A DNA stretch of 64,000 nucleotides. Origin: Euglena gracilis. Taxonomy: Eukaryota > Euglenida > Euglenophyceae > Euglenales. Positions 54,770 to 64,000 of the stretch are shown one piece after another; position 1 is the first letter of the stretch, and the number at the start of each line of letters is the position of its first letter. A program made the position numbers and the translations under genes. The DNA is taken from assembly GCA_039621445.1 (NCBI GenBank), contig CP154954.1, positions 69,258,670 through 69,322,669 of the forward strand, in the 5' to 3' direction. The notes under the pieces are model-generated. The model saw only the letters and a list, made by a program, of their open reading frames with translations. It had not been told where the DNA came from and did no database searches.

Positions 54770-55175
54770 GGGAAATGCGTTTCGCATTTTTTCGCATTTT
54801 TGCGCATTTTTTGCGCATTTTTTCAAATTTTCAAAAAAATGCGCATTTTTTCGCATTTTTTTCGCATTTTTTGCGCATTTTTTCGTTTTTTTCAGCACAT
54901 TTTTTTTTGTTTTTTGGCACATTTTTTTGTGATTTTCCAAAATTTTCGCATTTTTTGACCATGTTTGCAATTTTTTGCAAAAATTTGAAAATTTTGACTT
55001 TTTTTGAAACGTACATTTTCCTCACTATTCTGCATAAGTTCTTCAAATTTGGTGCCATTTTTGCATGTTTTTGGGTAATTTTTGCATTTTCGTGATTTTT
55101 GCGCATTTTTTCTCGGATTTTGCACATTTTTGGAAAAAATGCGCATTTTTTGCGCATTTTTGCGCATTTTTTCCG
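54770..55175 (+). repeat. T-rich TTTTTTGCGCA array
   Basis: Thirty or more degenerate 10- to 13-bp units TTTTTCGCA and TTTTTGCGCA. The minus strand is open for over 180 codons (Lys-, Met- and Asn-rich) because the unit lacks stops; I do not treat it as a gene. Confidence 0.8.
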
Positions 55176-55794
55176 AGGCCAGGCGCGCGCATTCCCCCCC
55201 CCCCCCCCTGCAGATGGGCCACCTTGAGGACATGCCTTTCTCAGCGGCGGTCTTGTTTGGAGTTTGGATCCCTCTCGGAAAACCAACCAGGGGGCAGGGG
55301 GGGAGGGAATGCACAGACCTTTTGAAACCTTTCTGGCAATGTCTGCCATGGTGGTGGAAGAATGCAAACCGTGTCCCTTATTCAAAGTGGTGTTCATCCA
55401 GACCAGTTTCTGCCAAGGAGACGGCAGAATAAATCAGCTCGGGAAAACACCCTGGCTTCAGAAATCTTGATGGAGCACCAGGTGAGTGGGCAACCAGAAA
55501 GTTGGAAAATGCCCCAGGGACTGCCCATTTAGTAGTTTGTGTCGTGTGTCGTGCGTTGTGGAAACCAGAAGAGCAGGGGGTCAAATATCGACTGACCAAA
55601 GATTATGGAGACCCAGCTTTCCAGCTTTCCATAAAGGTTCACTCTGAAAAACATGTCCGCCATTTCCCCCACTTTGAAACAGCCTCCCCCCCAAAAAAAA
55701 ACCCGAGACCAGAGGGATTGGCAGGTGTTTGGCCTCAATCCGTTTGGCTCGGAAGAAAATTTGGTTAAAAACTTTTTGTTGATCATGCTGCGCA

Positions 55795-56150
55795 CCGTGA
55801 GGCGGAGCCGGACTCCCACGACACAGGAAGGGGCTAAGCACAAGAGGATGGCGAGGCCGTGCTTTGTCTGCCGGCTGCGTTTCTCTGGTGTGTTTTTTTG
55901 CGCGCGGGAGGTGCTTCGCATTGCGGCTTGGTTGCCGGAGTTGGAAACAACGGATCCTCCATTACCTTGGAAGTGACTCGTCAAGGGCCACGAAGCTGTG
56001 TCGCCAGGGGCCACGAGGCTGACCGACCACTCGGGCTCCGCACTGCGAGATGGTGAGGTCCTGCTTTCCTTGCCGGCTGCTCTGTTCTGGTGTGTTGGTG
56101 CGTGTGCGGGGGGTGCTTCTTACTGTTTTTTGTTGCCGGAGTTGGCTGAT
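55795..56150. repeat. Left terminal repeat region of DIRS-like element
   Basis: Contains GGACTCCCACGACACAGGA and CTCCGCACTGCGAGATGGTG, whose complements occur at about 59520-59930. Inverted termini are a DIRS hallmark. Confidence 0.65.
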
Positions 56151-56309
56151 TCCCATTTTTCTGCCCTTCGACCTCAAGGAGAAAGAGTTTTACTTTTACG
56201 AGTTCAAGTGTAATTATTTTACGAGGAGCACTACTTTCCAGAAGACCATCACTTTGACCAACTGGTGGACCGAACTTTTCGGAACTTCAACTTCCTGACG
56301 GAAGAATTC

Positions 56310-56595
56310 AACTCCCCCCCCTTTATTGCCCCTCCCCCTTTATTGTCCCTGGGCCCCGGCCGACGGGGGGTTTTTTTTTGGCCCGGCCAATGAAATTCCT
56401 TTGGTACCCCTTTATTGTCCCCCCCCCCCTTTATTGTCCGGTCGGGCCTCCCGGGGGCAGGTCGGTGGGACAATAAAGGGGGGGGGTGGTATTCCCAGAA
56501 GTATTGCAATTGCCACAACAGAGAGATCAACACACTTTATTGTCCTTTTGGGCCTCCCGGGGGCAGGTCGGTGGGACAATAAAGGGGGGGGGGTA
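56310..56595. repeat. CCCCTTTATTGTCC inverted motifs and an 85-bp duplication
   Basis: CCCCTTTATTGTCC occurs near 56328, 56406 and 56425, and its complement GGACAATAAAGGGG at 56468 and 56573. The block from GGGCCTCCCGGGGGCAGGTC to GAGAGATCAAC is duplicated (56444-56531 and 56549-56633). Probably a small transposon plus a local duplication in the element's leader. Confidence 0.7.
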
Positions 56596-56654
56596 TTCCC
56601 AGAAGTATTGCAATTGCCACAACAGAGAGATCAACAACTGGACTTCCATGAAGA

Positions 56655-57848
56655 ATGAATTTCAAAGAAACGCTGAATTTCAAGAAGAACTTCAAAGAAC
56701 TTCCAAGAAGTCAGCTGAGGCTGGGGACACAGCAGCAGCTGCAGAAGCTGGAGGGGCGGCAGCAGCACACCTGTCCGTGGCCATCGCAACCCCCCCCACC
56801 CCCCAGAGCATCAGAGATTTCAAAATCCCCCTCTCAACATGAGAATGGCCATGGAACATGTACAACTGTGGTCAGGAGGGCAAGAAGACAGAAAGGGAAT
56901 ACCATCACAGGTCCAACAGACTCCCCCCCCTTTTTCTATGTCCCCCCCCTTCCAGGGGACAAAGCCAGGGCTATGGCAGCCTTTCAACAAATATCAGAAA
57001 TCCAAAGGATTCAAGTCATCATGGCTATGGCAGCCAGCATCCAAAAGGACCTGGGGTCCAGAATCAAGGCTATGGAAGCCATCATTCAAGAGGGCAGTGG
57101 GCCCATGGGCAAGGCTATGGCAGCCAGTGCCCCAGCCTGGAAAGATCCCACTGGGGAAGGGTATGTCCAACTTACCCCACAGCTCTCTTAAACATAAACC
57201 CCTCAGGAGCTGCCCATCCAAGCAAGCAGCCCCCACTTCAGGGGAAGGCCAATGGAGGTCATTATATGCAAGAGGCCAATGGAGGCCAGGGGAAGCATCA
57301 AAATATCAAGGCCAATGGAGGCCATTTCAATCAAAATCAGGTGGCCATTGGATGCCAGTGCATTATCAGCCCTTGGGGGGGAGGCCCAAGATTGGCTACA
57401 CCAGGGCCCCCCAGAAGGTAATCAGCCCACACCCCCCAGCTATATATGTACCTCCCCACTGCAGACACAGACCTTCCCCCATCTTTCAAATTCAGGGGGA
57501 AAGCCTGTCTTTGAGCAGCCCTATGGCAGGGCCAGAGGTGACCCCAGTGATGGGGCAGCCAGGGAGGACCCCAGTGATGGGGCCAGGGGGAAGGACCCCA
57601 GTGATGGGGCCTGTGGAATCCCCAGACACATTACACCCATTTCTCAGAATTCTGACAGATCAACTTGGCAAAATGGTGGATTTGCACACCAAGTGGGGTT
57701 GGGACCACACCTTGACCATTCCCCAAGGGGTCAAAGATCAAATTGTGGAGTTAAAGGCATTTTTGCAGCCAGGTGTGGGCAGATCATTTCAATCCCAGGC
57801 CTCTCAAGAACTCTTCTCAGACAGCAGCACCTGGCAATGGGGGGGGGG
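56655..57848 (+). CDS. Gag-like region of DIRS-like element
   Basis: Open frames rich in Gly, Tyr, Ser, Gln and Pro. Internal repeats include GYGSQ/GYGSH units (from GGCTATGGCAGCC) and a PVMGQPG, PVMGPGG run encoded near 57530-57610. No zinc knuckle seen. At about 57637 the text jumps from VESPDTLHP directly to FLRILTDQLGK, where the partner copy carries the RT. The frame runs on to a G run at 57840-57849, where the RNase H frame takes over. Likely structural; inferred from position. Confidence 0.55.
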
Positions 57849-57849
57849 C

Positions 57850-58660
57850 TGGACAAAGATTCAGGCCAAATGGTGCAGGATTTTTGGAGGGACCTGCATG
57901 TCCTTCACATCAATCAAAAGAATTGCAGGCTGTAGCGGAAACTGTAAATTCTTTGGCCAAACCAAAGCAAACGATTGTGCTTCATGTGGACAGTCAGGTG
58001 GCTGTCAGTTATTTAACAAAATGGGGAGGCAAAAAGCCCTACCTAAATTCCATCCTAAAACCCCTGTTGTATCATTGTCAGGAAAAACAAATTAATTTGC
58101 AGGTGGTTTGGGTTCCCACAAAAGAGCAATTGGCAGACTCCCTGACCAGGGAGCAAAAGGACCCAGGGGATTATACCCTAAACCTGGAAATCTTTCACCA
58201 AATTCTGCAGTTCTTCAGAATGGACATAACCCCAGAGGTGGACATGTTTTGCACCCCCAGCAACAAAAAATTCCCCAAGTTCGTTTGTCGATACCCCCAC
58301 CAAGGGGCTTTGCTGGTGGATCCCTTGAGGGCAGACTTAAGGGGCCTCCCCCCAGTTTATGCCAACCCTCCCTGGAGCATCATTCCCCAATGGGTTCAGA
58401 GATTAATGTTAAACCCAGACCTAACATGTCTGTTGATCGTACCCCACTGGGCTTCGACATCATGGTGGCGCCAATTAGTGTCAGTCAGGCAGCCAGGCAG
58501 CAAAGTTTTGACGGTACCCCCCCAATGGGGTCTGTTCACCAACTGCTGGGGGGAGGAGATGCCCCCCCCACCGCCAAGGTGGAATTCGGCCTGCTTGATT
58601 GTGTCAGGCAAATATTACAATCCCAGGACGTTTCGATGTCCAGTATCGACACTTACATAA
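57850..58660 (+). CDS. RNase H and adjoining domain of DIRS-like element
   Basis: RNase H digests RNA in the RNA/DNA hybrid during reverse transcription. Visible: TIVLHVDSQVAVSYLTKWGG (catalytic-Asp strand), LQVVWVPTKEQLADSLTR (C-terminal Asp region), then the block usual after RNase H in DIRS-like elements: EVDMFCTPSNKKFPKFVCR, GALLVDPLRADLRGLPPVYA, PPWSIIPQWV and LLIVPHWASTSWWRQL. The frame ends at 58660 after overlapping the recombinase frame by some 80 bases. It is entered from gag through a G run at 57840-57849, so a frameshift, programmed or mutational, is needed. Confidence 0.75.
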
Positions 58661-59545
58661 AAAATCTGGGAAATGTCAAAATATATGATTCAGCCTTCAG
58701 GGCATTGGTGGGCCTATTGTTGCACAAAGGGGTGCCCCTGCCGGATTGCACAATCCACAAGATGGCTGAAGCCATCCTTGTCCTTGCTGTTCACAGCATG
58801 AATACTGCACGAAATGCATATGCAGCCGCCTTGTTACTCCCAGGGTTTGGGTCATTGAGATTTTCACCCCTTCTGGCTCCATTGAAAAGGAAATGGAATT
58901 CCAATGTCTGCAAGTATGCCCACTTTTGGGACCACACTGATTTCCTAGAAAACATCTTGAGGAATTCAACACCTCTCTCAGACATTTCTGTAAAAGAGCT
59001 CAGAAACAGACTCGTCATGTGTTGGAGGCTGTTGGCCCTCCACAGGGGGGTTGATCTAGCCAGGACACAGCAAAAAATCAGTTTCGTGGGAGAAAAAATT
59101 TTCATTTTATTGCAAAGGAAAGGGTGGAAATTCCCAAGACGGGAGGAAGTTTTGAATTTGCCACACACCCCCCTCATAAGCCCCTGGCATTTATTGCAAG
59201 AGTATGTGGAAATGACAGCCCACATGGTGGGACACAAAAATAATTTGTTATGGTCTTTGGATGGTAAAAGACCTTTGACATCCGAAAGAGTGAATTCTCT
59301 TACCAAGGAAATTCTGCAAGAAGGGGGGGTGGACACCACCCACTGGAAAACCCACAGCACCAGAGGGGCTGGGGTTTTATGGTGGAAAAATGCTGGTTTG
59401 CAAGCGGAAGAAGTCCAGCAGTTGGGTCAGTGGAAAAATTTTGGGGCCTTCCAGGCTCATTATTTGCGACTCGGTGTCGTTTCAAAAATTAAAACAATTA
59501 TGGCCCAAAGGGGGGTGCACAGTACCTCACCATCTCGCAGTGCGG
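58580..59545 (+). CDS. Tyrosine recombinase of DIRS-like element
   Basis: Integrates circular DNA intermediates through a tyrosine-linked mechanism. The frame is open well upstream of 58580, but family-like sequence starts at about LLDCVRQILQSQDV, SSIDTYIKNLGNVKIY. Catalytic signatures: first Arg in LALHRGVDLARTQ (about 59030-59070), HxxR in THSTRGAG (about 59350), and nucleophile Tyr in FQAHYLRL (about 59450). Conserved helices include NTARNAYAAALLLPGFG and PLLAPLKRKWNSNV. All key residues are present, so this domain could be active, unlike the partner copy. It overlaps the RNase H frame in another phase, as in the minus copy. Confidence 0.8.
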
Positions 59546-60170
59546 AGCCAGAATGGTCTCGGACTCCCACGACAGAGGAAGGGGGAGGAAGGGACCAAGT
59601 GTGCGAAGCACAAGAAGATGGTGAGCCCAACCCTCCCACCCCAAAAAGCAGCAGAAAAAGAAAGACATCCCAACCAGAAAGGGGACACCCGACCAAGCAG
59701 CCATGGGAGAGGGGGGGGGGGACCACGACGGTTCAGCTTCGCCAAGGTGTCGGAGGAGGCATCATTATCGCCAACTCCGGCAACAAAGGCGCAGTAAGAA
59801 GCACCCCCCGCACACGCACAAACACAACAGAACAGAACAGCCGGCAAGGAAAGCAGGACCTCACCATCTTCTTGTGCTTCGCCCTCTTGGTCACTTCCTC
59901 CCCCTTCCTCTGTCGTGGGAGTCCGAGTCGTGGCCCAGCCCCCCACATCTCACATGGTCGCTTTGTGGGGGGACCCCGGAGGTCGGGATGGCTGTCTCTT
60001 TTGGTGTGTATCTGGGTGGCCGCGTGGTCGGGGGTCCGCTTTCTGGCTGGATGTCTTTCTTTTTCTGCTGATTTTGAATGGGGGGGTTGGGCTCACCATC
60101 TTCTTGTGCTTCGCCCTCTTGGCCCCTTCCTCCCCCCTCCTGTGTCTTGGGAGTTCGGTATTATCCGGGC
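59520..60170. repeat. Right terminal/internal complementary region shared by two DIRS-like copies
   Basis: Contains inverted partners of 55795-56150 and internal direct and inverted copies of a CACCATCTTCTTGTGCTTCG block. It lies between the recombinase 3' ends of the plus and minus elements. Confidence 0.65.
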
Positions 60171-60171
60171 T

Positions 60172-61029
60172 CTACAATGCTGTGCAGACCCCCCTCCGCG
60201 CCATAATTTTTTGATTTTTTGACAGGGCTCCCAGCCTCAAATAATGGGCCTGAAAGGCTCCAATTTTTTTACACTGACCCAGTTGCTGGACAGCCTCTGC
60301 TTGTAAAAAAGCATTCTTCCGCCATAAAACCACAGCCCCTATGGGCTGTGGGGTTTCCATTGGGTGGTGTCCACCCGCCCTCGCAACATTTTTTTTTTGG
60401 TGAGGGAATTCGCTCTTTCTTAGGTCAGGGGTCTTTTATCATGCAAAACCATAACAAGTTACTTTTTTGCCCAACCATGTTTGCTGTCCTCTCCACGTAC
60501 TCTTTCAATAAATGCCAGGGGCTTATGAGGGGGTTGTGTGGCAGATTCAAAATCTCCTCCCCACCTTGGCTATTTCCACCCTTTTCTTTGCAACAGAAGA
60601 AAAATTTTTCCCCACGAAACTGATTTTTTGCCGGGTTCTGGCTAGGTCAACCCCCCTTTGGAGGGCCAACAGCCTCCAACGACTGATGAGTCTGTCTCTG
60701 AGCTCCTTCAAAGACATTTCTGAGAGGGGTTTTGAATCTCTGAAGATGTTCTCTACAAATTCTGTGGGGTTCAAAAAATGGGCATACCTGCAGACATTGG
60801 AATTCCATTTTCTTTTCAATGGAGCCAAAAGAGGTGAAAAACTCAATGAACCAAACCCTGGGAGTAACAAAGCCGCTGCATATGCATTTCTTGCAGTGTT
60901 GAGGCTGTGAACAGCCAGATCAAGGATGGCCTCGGCCATCTTGTGGACTGTGCAGTCCTGCAGGAACCACTCCTTTGTGCAATAATAGGCCCACCAATAT
61001 CCTGAAGGTTCAGTCATATCTTTTGACAT
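60172..61029 (-). pseudogene. Tyrosine recombinase, inactivated copy
   Basis: Matches 58680-59540: NTARNAYAAALLLPGFG, PLLAPLKRKWNSNV, LALQRGVDLARTR, FQAHYLRLG. The frame breaks near 60547, and the HxxR box is damaged: the Arg codon aligns with ATA (Ile) and a one-base deletion sits beside it. The nucleophile Tyr block survives. Confidence 0.75.
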
Positions 61030-61041
61030 TTCCCTGATTTT

Positions 61042-61990
61042 TTATGTAAGTGTCGATACGGAACAGCGAAACTTCCTGGGATTATAATATTTGCCTGACA
61101 CAATCAAGCAGACCAAATTCACCTTGGTTTCCTCCCCCCAGCAGTTGGTGAACAGACCCGACTGGGGGGGGGGTACCATCAAAACTTTGCTGCCTGGCTG
61201 CCTGATGGAGATGTATTGCGCCGCCATGATGTTGAAGCCCAGTGGGGTACGATCAACAGACAAGTTAGGTCTGGGTTTAACATTAATCTCTGAACACACT
61301 GGGGAATAATGCTCCAGGGAGGGTTTGCATAAACGGGGGGGAGGCCCCTTAAGTCTGCCTTCAAGGCATCCAACAACAAAGCCCCTTGGTTGGGGTATCG
61401 ACAAATAAATTTGGGGAACTTTTTTGTTGGTGGTGTGCAAAACAAGTCCACCTCTTGGGTTGTGTCTTTTTGAAAAACTGCAGAATCTGGTGAAAAATGT
61501 GTAGTTTTAGGGTATAATCCCCTGGGACTTTTTGATCCCTGGTCAGGGAGTCTGCCCATTGCTCCTGGGTGGGAACCCAAACCACCTGCAAAGTGGTTCG
61601 CTTTTTTCAAAATGGTACAGAATGGGTTTAATATGAAATTTGGGCAGGGCTTTTTCCTCCTCATTTTTTTAAATAGCTTACAGCTGTCTGGCTGTCCTTG
61701 TGAAAAACGATTGTTTGTTTCGGCTTTGCTAAAGCTTTTACTGTTTCCACTGCCGACATCAACTCTTTTTGATTGACATGAAGGACATGCAAGTCCCTCC
61801 AAAAATCTTGCACCTTTTGGCCAGAGTTTTTGTCTAGCCCCCCTCCTCTCCATTGCCAGCTGCTGCTTTCTGAGAACAGTTCCTGAGAGGCTTGGGATTA
61901 AAATGCTCTGCCCACACCTGGCTGTAAAAATTCTTTCAATTCCAGAATTTGATCATTTGACCACCTGGGGAATGGTTAGGGTGTGGTCCC
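61042..61990 (-). pseudogene. RNase H and downstream domain, frameshifted
   Basis: Fragments in several frames match the plus copy: VVWVPTQEQWADSLTRDQK, EVDLFCTPPTKKFPKFICR, GLPPVYANPPWSIIPQ, LLIVPHWASTSW. It ends with the same out-of-phase overlap onto the recombinase as the plus copy. Confidence 0.75.
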
Positions 61991-62057
61991 AAACCCCACT
62001 TTGTGTGCATATCTACCATTTTGCAAAGTTGATTTGTCAGAATTCTGAGAAATGGCA

Positions 62058-62874
62058 TTGGGACTAAATAGCTTCTGACTTGCCCCACAATTTCCAGTTG
62101 GCCTTTTTTCAAATTGGTCCACTGCCCAAATGCTTTACTTCCTGCGTAGGTTCCAGACGGGATTTGGGGAGGTTTAACCTGAAACCTGCCAGTAAAAGGT
62201 CCTTTTTCAAATGTTGGGCTGCTTTCTTTTTGCTGGGGGCTAAAATCAAAGTGTCGTCCAGGTAGATGAAAACTACCTTTCCCTCCTTTAACCATTTCCT
62301 TTCCCAGACTCTCACGAGAGTCATAAATTTTTGTGGTAGGCTGCTGATGCCAAAGCATGCAGCTTGAAACTGCCACTTTCTCCTGCCACACTTGCATGCA
62401 AACATATTTTTCAAAGCTGATGTGCCGCTGTAGATTGAAATAAGCATCTTTCAGATCATTTTTTCAACAAAACAAACCCTTTCTTAAATAACGTAAGAAG
62501 CTTTTCATGTGTTCCAGTCTGAACTTTTGGGGGGTGAAGTGGTGATTTAACTGTCGACAATTTGAAATTAATCTTTCTTTTGTCTTTATCCCTTCATTTT
62601 TTGGAAATGATCAAGTAAGGGACAAAATGTTTTGCCTCCTCTGTGGGGATTTGCCTGGTTTCCCCCGCATTCGTATTCCCTCAGAATTTTCTTGGCAGTC
62701 ATGATTTCTTTGGGGATTTTGAAGGGAACTTTTAAGGACATCTGAGGGGGAGGGAAAGATCTGCCATAACCCCCTCCCTTATTAGGTTTAATACCTCTGT
62801 GCTGGGTCCTGCTTTTTTCCCTTTGACCCAATGGGAAATGATGGCGTGCAGTGCCCTGTAAGTTGGCACCCCTG
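62058..62874 (-). pseudogene. Reverse transcriptase of the DIRS-like element
   Basis: Carries the catalytic VVFIYLDDTLILAPS (about 62270-62230) preceded by the fingers/palm segment with QAACFGISSLPQKFM and followed by RLEPTQEVKHLG. Exactly this interval is absent from the plus copy. Frameshifts near 62450 and 62600 separate the domain into pieces. Confidence 0.75.
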
Positions 62875-63414
62875 GATGTAATGTGTATGGGGATTCCACA
62901 GGCCCCATCAATGGGTTCCTTCCCCCTGGCTGCCCCATCACTGGGGTCACCTCTGGCTGCCCCATCACTGGGGTCACACCTGGCCCTGCCATAGGGTTTT
63001 CCAAAGACAGGCTTCCCTCCTGCTTTTGAATGATGGGGGAAGGCCCGTGTCTGAAGTGGGGAGGTACATATAACGCTGGAGGGTCTGGGCTGATTATCTT
63101 CTGGGGGTGGCCCTGTCTGAGCCATACTTGGGCATCACCCCCCAAGGGCTGATGTGGTGTGGATGGTCTTGAATGTGGTGGCTCCATTAGCCTTCAGGGC
63201 CATCTGGCCTGCCTGGCTTCCATTGGCCTTCTCTCCAGGACTTCCCTTGTGTCTTATCCGTCCTTCTTGATTCCCCAGACAAGCCACCTTGGTATGATTT
63301 TTTTTTGACGTAATTGATGCCAGTTGTCTTGACATTGACGTGTTGCCCTTGGGAGGTTTGTATTTGAGGGTGCTGGTGGGGAAAGTTGGACATACCGTTC
63401 CCCAATGGGATGTT

Positions 63415-63745
63415 TTGTGCGAGGCGATCCTACGGAGGTAGGTCGCCGGCGCGTAGTACCAAGCCGAGTATCGCTCGAGTAGCATATGCGGTAAGGCACC
63501 GAGCTCACACGCGGGAGCTTGTGGGTTGGAGATCCAGGTCCCGCCGTGTGAGTCCTGATCGATCCCGTACGGGCGGAGGGCCTACCGCGGGGATCGATCG
63601 GTGCGTGAGGCTGCACATGTGGACGAACTTCGATCGGTCGGATTACCACGGGCGTGGCCCCACACTAGCGGACGAGCTACGGCAAGTATTATGAGCTGCC
63701 CCGGGTCCGTCCAACAGCGGGTGGCTAAACCTACACACATCTTTC
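63415..63745. mobile_element. SINE-like insertion in the DIRS-like gag
   Basis: About 325 bp with no counterpart in the plus copy: there GCCTGGAAAGATCCCACTGG is continuous, here it is split between TCTTTCCAGGC (63743) and CCCCAATGGGAT (63400). The insert is G+C-rich and holds RNA polymerase III box A- and box B-like motifs. Confidence 0.65.
63470..63550 (+). ncRNA. tRNA-like head of the SINE
   Basis: TAGCATATGCGG resembles box A and GGTTGGAGATCC resembles box B (GGTTCGANTCC), about 35 bp apart. The CTCACACGCG between them matches the anticodon-loop wording of tRNA-Val(CAC). The stems are too imperfect for a working tRNA, so this is a tRNA-derived promoter region rather than a tRNA gene. Confidence 0.5.
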
Positions 63746-64000
63746 CAGGCAGGAATAATGGCTGCCGTAGCCTTGCATATGGGCCCCATGTTCTCTTGAA
63801 TGATTACTGCCATAAACTCGAATCTGTACCCAGGCCCTATTGAATGATGGCTGCAATAGCCTTTTCGAAAGGGGTGTCCTTCATTCTGACTTGAACCCCT
63901 TGGATTTCTTATATTTCTTGAAAGGCTGCCATAGCACTTGCTTTGTCCCCTGGAACGGGGGGAACACAAAAAAGGGGGAGTCTGTTCGAGCTGTGATGGT

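Larger units (their letters stand above)
50245..55789. other. Gene-poor repeat-rich spacer
   Basis: No conserved coding segment recognised. It contains TCCGCAATTTT runs, a long CA tract, a GGCGCCTGAATGGAAATCGA tandem array, one hAT-like element and a TTTTTTGCGCA array. G+C-richer patches at 53190-53400 and 55210-55440 have short open frames without recognisable similarity. Confidence 0.5.
55790..60170 (+). mobile_element. DIRS-like retrotransposon, plus copy, RT region deleted
   Basis: Tyrosine-recombinase retrotransposon. From left: terminal repeat region (55790-56150), a gag-like region, RNase H with the adjoining DIRS-type domain, tyrosine recombinase, and a complex right terminal region (59520-60170) with inverted copies of the left. 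The right region also repeats itself: CACCATCTTCTTGTGCTTCG occurs at about 59866 and 60099, and its reverse complement near 59600. Compared with the minus copy, the stretch corresponding to 62058-62874, which encodes the reverse transcriptase, is missing at about 57637. A non-autonomous deletion derivative. Confidence 0.75.
60172..64000 (-). mobile_element. DIRS-like retrotransposon, minus copy, degraded, truncated by window end
   Basis: Same family as 55790-60170, with long identical peptides. It keeps the reverse transcriptase that the plus copy lacks. In transcript sense: gag-like (64000 to about 62880, interrupted by a SINE), RT (about 62600-62100), linker and RNase H (about 61990-61380), post-RNase H block (61380-61050) and tyrosine recombinase (about 61030-60172). 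Several frameshifts and stops break every domain. Confidence 0.75.

Noticed and set aside
54611-55397. Minus-strand frame of nearly 190 codons rich in Lys, Met and Asn
   Set aside because: Encoded by the TTTTTTGCGCA array; composition is dictated by the repeat and there are no family motifs.
63470-63550. Functional tRNA gene
   Set aside because: Box motifs are present but the anticodon and acceptor stems do not pair properly; better explained as a SINE head.

Overview
This is eukaryotic nuclear DNA, most likely from a unicellular alga with a large, repeat-swollen genome. It carries multi-exon genes with long introns, a Ty3/gypsy-type chromodomain integrase, DIRS-like tyrosine-recombinase retrotransposons, many small inverted-repeat transposons rich in G/C runs, and very abundant simple repeats. 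There are no operons or bacterial-type gene packing. About a quarter of the splice donors I could place are GC rather than GT, and most acceptors read AG|G. That pairing is known from dinoflagellates, but GC donors are also common in some other algae, so I do not name a lineage.

Layout. 1-3750: relics of a Ty3/gypsy element and of a DIRS-like reverse transcriptase/RNase H. 4815-13321 (minus): a gene for a PstS-like phosphate-binding-fold protein, seven exons found, with a stray inverted PstS-like exon on the plus strand at 5894-6000. 16726 to about 35578 (minus): an NAD(P)-dependent glycerol-3-phosphate dehydrogenase (GpsA type), 14 well supported exons plus a probable hydrophobic N-terminal exon. 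38459-50244 (plus): the C-terminal three quarters of L-2-hydroxyglutarate dehydrogenase, nine exons ending at a stop codon; its FAD-binding N-terminal exons were not found. 50245-55790: gene-poor, AT- and repeat-rich DNA. 55790-64000: two related DIRS-like elements lying tail to tail, the plus copy lacking its RT region and the minus copy carrying a tRNA-like SINE insertion.

The dehydrogenases are divergently arranged and each acts on a 2-carbon hydroxyl group linked to redox balance, but nothing in the sequence shows co-regulation. The three genes were reconstructed by matching exon translations to conserved family motifs and checking that reading phase is kept across every junction; two junctions fail with GT/GC-AG rules.

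The main discovery candidate is a family of hAT-like miniature elements (termini near CAG...CTG, 8-bp target-site duplications) scattered across the window. Two of them, 31292-33016 and 40221-40924, form entire introns in two unrelated genes. In both, removing the element plus exactly one copy of the 8-bp duplication restores a perfect protein, whereas ordinary splice sites do not. This suggests transposon-born introns (introners) removed at non-canonical, duplication-defined boundaries.
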